From contig NZ_ATVX01000003.1 of the NCBI RefSeq assembly GCF_000420945.1, positions 248,001 through 312,000 on the forward strand: 64,000 nt of DNA, in the 5' to 3' direction. Numbering within the stretch: the first letter of the stretch is position 1; each line of letters opens with the position of its first letter. Source of the DNA: Butyrivibrio sp. VCB2006 (GTDB taxonomy: Bacteria; Bacillota; Clostridia; Lachnospirales; Lachnospiraceae). This document shows, piece by piece, positions 63,701-64,000 of the stretch. Position numbers and translations under genes: made by a program. A model generated the notes under the pieces. It was not told the DNA's origin. It worked only from the letters and a program-made list of their open reading frames with translations, and searched no databases.

Positions 63701-64000
63701 ATGAATATTACTTTTCAGGCAATTACCGGTCAGAGGAAGGATGAAAGCCTAGATACCCTTAAGATGGATCCTAAGGAGACTTTTTCTTTCAAGACTGGGA
63801 AGTCAAGCTCTAGTATTACAGATCCTGTAAGTATACAGCTTGATGCAAGCATTTTCAGTAATGATGCATATTCCTGTCAGGCCAAAAGCGCTGCAGATGT
63901 AAGCGATATGGCTAACAACACGGACGTTTTGACACAGCATAACTATATGGCTCTTTTATCAAATACCATGTCAGGGGAAGACTATGCCAAAGCCCTTGAG
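63701..64000 (+). CDS. Unidentified protein, N-terminal fragment
   Basis: 100 codons run off the right edge without a stop, starting MNITFQAITGQRKDESLDTL after a GAGGT SD. No signal peptide or membrane helix in the visible part. It contains VLTQHNYMALLSNTMSGEDYAKALE (in two halves), which reminds me of the DUF6240 proteins of Lachnospiraceae, some linked to flagellar genes; this is a weak recollection only. Confidence 0.65.
   Translation, partial: MNITFQAITGQRKDESLDTLKMDPKETFSFKTGKSSSSITDPVSIQLDASIFSNDAYSCQAKSAADVSDMANNTDVLTQHNYMALLSNTMSGEDYAKALE

Overview
The window looks like a chromosomal segment of an anaerobic, plant-fibre-degrading member of the Lachnospiraceae, most like Butyrivibrio or Pseudobutyrivibrio. 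This is an inference from the gene set: a cell-wall-attached GH10 xylanase, GH51 and GH43 arabinosidases, reverse rubrerythrin, the SufCBDSU order, a tryptophan T-box, and low-GC codon use with clear TTGACA/TATAAT-type promoters. There is no phage, transposase, integrase or CRISPR array. Almost all of the window is ordinary core and carbohydrate metabolism.

Layout. 1-3050 (minus strand): trpD-trpC-trpF-trpB (trpB cut by the window edge) behind a T-box leader with a TGG specifier. 3108-7032 (plus): an unannotated 29-codon leader ORF inside a three-way attenuator, followed by a heterodimeric multidrug-type ABC exporter pair. 7100-9860: exonuclease III, an AEC-type carrier and an alpha/beta hydrolase. 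9985-11502: GH51 arabinofuranosidase. 11593-16418: DUF4234 protein, aldo/keto reductase with ferredoxin-like tail, a YolD/Y-family polymerase pair, SurE. 16497-23417: DUF3160 lipoprotein, a small membrane protein and the 1296-residue xylanase. 23533-26201: MBOAT O-acyltransferase plus an SGNH-like partner. 26259-28577: TSCPD protein, MurG-type glycosyltransferase, a 66-residue leader-like peptide, reverse rubrerythrin. 28850-30919: RpiR regulator-luxS-pfs. 31063-33719: Pgi and GH43. 33834-39941: a two-component pair, then a 7TM LytS-like kinase convergent with an HTH-receiver fusion protein, then a secreted repeat protein behind a structured leader. 40075-44446: RluA-type synthase, an O-antigen-ligase-like protein, VTC plus DUF4956. 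44517-49128: a second two-component system, a DUF3810 metallopeptidase and two lipoproteins. 49249-50800: Fur-family regulator, a predicted heavy-metal exporter with a perfect palindromic operator, tRNA-Gly. 50965-56048: sufCBDSU. 56115-64000: YgjP-type metallopeptidase, a cloverleaf-like palindromic element, tRNA-Lys, tatD, rsmA, a TPR/pseudo-AAA protein, glgB and the start of an unidentified gene.

How the genes work together. The secreted xylanase releases xylo-oligosaccharides outside the cell, and the unsecreted GH51 and GH43 enzymes can trim arabinose from imported fragments. Pgi and GlgB handle central sugar and glycogen. LuxS and Pfs recycle S-adenosylhomocysteine under a probable RpiR-type regulator. 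Suf builds Fe-S clusters for enzymes such as the aldo/keto reductase.

The most interesting candidates are (1) the leader-peptide attenuator in front of the ABC exporter, whose four segments can form mutually exclusive 1:2, 2:3 and 3:4 hairpins; (2) the structured leader before the secreted repeat protein; (3) the 138-bp cloverleaf-like palindrome at 56675-56812; (4) the TPR protein with a degenerate AAA+ domain; (5) the HTH-receiver fusion facing a 7TM kinase; and (6) the 66-residue RiPP-precursor-like peptide.
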